In this document: positions 22,202 to 22,425 of the stretch, piece after piece
How positions within the stretch are numbered: the stretch's first letter is position 1
Layout: every line of letters begins with the position of its first letter
Assembly (NCBI GenBank): GCA_905373665.1
Contig: CAJPTV010000023.1
Span: forward strand, 1 to 22,425
DNA length: 22,425 nucleotides
Reading direction: 5' to 3'
Source: Bacteroidia bacterium
GTDB taxonomy: Bacteria > Bacteroidota > Bacteroidia > Bacteroidales > CAJPTX01
Position numbers and translations under genes: made by a program
The notes under the pieces: model-generated
What the model was told of the DNA's origin: nothing
Databases searched by the model: none
What the model saw: the letters and a program-made list of their open reading frames with translations, nothing else

Positions 22202-22425
22202 CTACTCCGCATCGGCAATCGTTGCCACCATCCGCAAATACCACTTCACATCATCAAAGTCTAGCCTACGCCCCACCCGCTTCTGCAACCAGAGGCGCGC
22301 GGGCTGATATGCCCCCACGTAATGATCCCACACGCGACGCGGAACGTGAGCGAAATACTGCGTGTCGTTGATCCAGACGCGCCCCTCGGGGGCGTTCGCG
22401 TCAAGAACGTTTCTTTCACCCAAAG
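22202..22425 (-). CDS. C-terminal end of a probable type ISP restriction-modification enzyme
   Basis: Only the last 74 or so codons are in the window; the gene continues past the right edge, and the TTG at 22423 is an internal Leu, not a start. The visible end contains VWINDTQYFAHVPRRVWDHY, then VGAYQPARLWLQKRVGRRL and FDDVKWYLRMV. This closely follows the conserved C-terminal block of type ISP/DEAD-helicase-linked methyltransferases (V(Y/W)IN-TQYF-VP-VW-(Y/F)-IGGYQ--QKWLK-RKGR-L--DDI-HY). That block belongs to the target-recognition and C-terminal part of a single-chain restriction and modification protein. If right, this is a defence gene; the motor and methylase parts cannot be seen. Confidence 0.65.
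   Translation of the reverse strand, partial: LGERNVLDANAPEGRVWINDTQYFAHVPRRVWDHYVGAYQPARLWLQKRVGRRLDFDDVKWYLRMVATIADAE

Overview
The window looks like chromosome of a Bacteroidales bacterium, most likely Porphyromonas or a close relative. Supporting evidence: promoters of the Bacteroidetes type (TAnnTTTG at -7) instead of Shine-Dalgarno-led genes, a TonB-dependent receptor paired with a DUF4249 lipoprotein, a BACON/Ig-like secreted protein ending in a type IX secretion (T9SS) sorting domain, a BspA-like protein, the small DUF4295 protein beside L28/L33, and an F1 epsilon subunit without its C-terminal helices. GC is moderate (low-to-mid 50s by eye). The genus is inference; no rRNA, tRNA, CRISPR or insertion sequence was found.

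Layout. 1-474 (-): start of a BspA-like surface protein, cut by the window edge. 737-2014 (-): AAA_14/DUF4143 ATPase; three 18-bp repeats spaced exactly 32 nt apart lie just upstream. 2378-3065 (-): rpmB-rpmG-DUF4295 ending in a strong terminator. 3334-5700 (+): folE, a UbiA-family prenyltransferase and a CDF metal exporter, divergent from rpmB and sharing an identical -7 element with it. 5720-9030 (-): TonB-dependent receptor followed by its DUF4249 lipoprotein. 9182-9811 (+): ACP phosphodiesterase-like protein, overlapping by 8 bp the convergent 9804-10436 (-) gene, a secreted protein that resembles a reduced nitroreductase. 10632-13514 (-): large T9SS cargo with an internal 540-bp duplication. 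13719-14387 (-): secreted alpha/beta-hydrolase-like protein apparently lacking its nucleophile. 14512-16303 (-): atpD-atpC, closed by a terminator with no other ATP synthase genes in the window. 16424-17725 (-): TPR protein with one C-terminal membrane helix. 17854-18234 (-): gcvH. 18414-21184 (-): obg, a PAP2 phosphatase and a CapA-like lipoprotein in one operon. 21227-22183 (-): membrane-anchored DUF4340-like protein. 22202-22425 (-): the C-terminal end of what looks like a type ISP restriction-modification enzyme.

Most of the window is housekeeping (translation, folate, quinone, ATP synthesis, glycine cleavage, ribosome-associated GTPase) interleaved with envelope and secretion genes. The most interesting points are the 32-nt-phased repeats before the DUF4143 ATPase, the recent in-frame duplication of a BACON+Ig-like module, and two secreted enzyme-fold proteins that appear to have lost catalytic residues. 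I did not find a convincing new multigene system.
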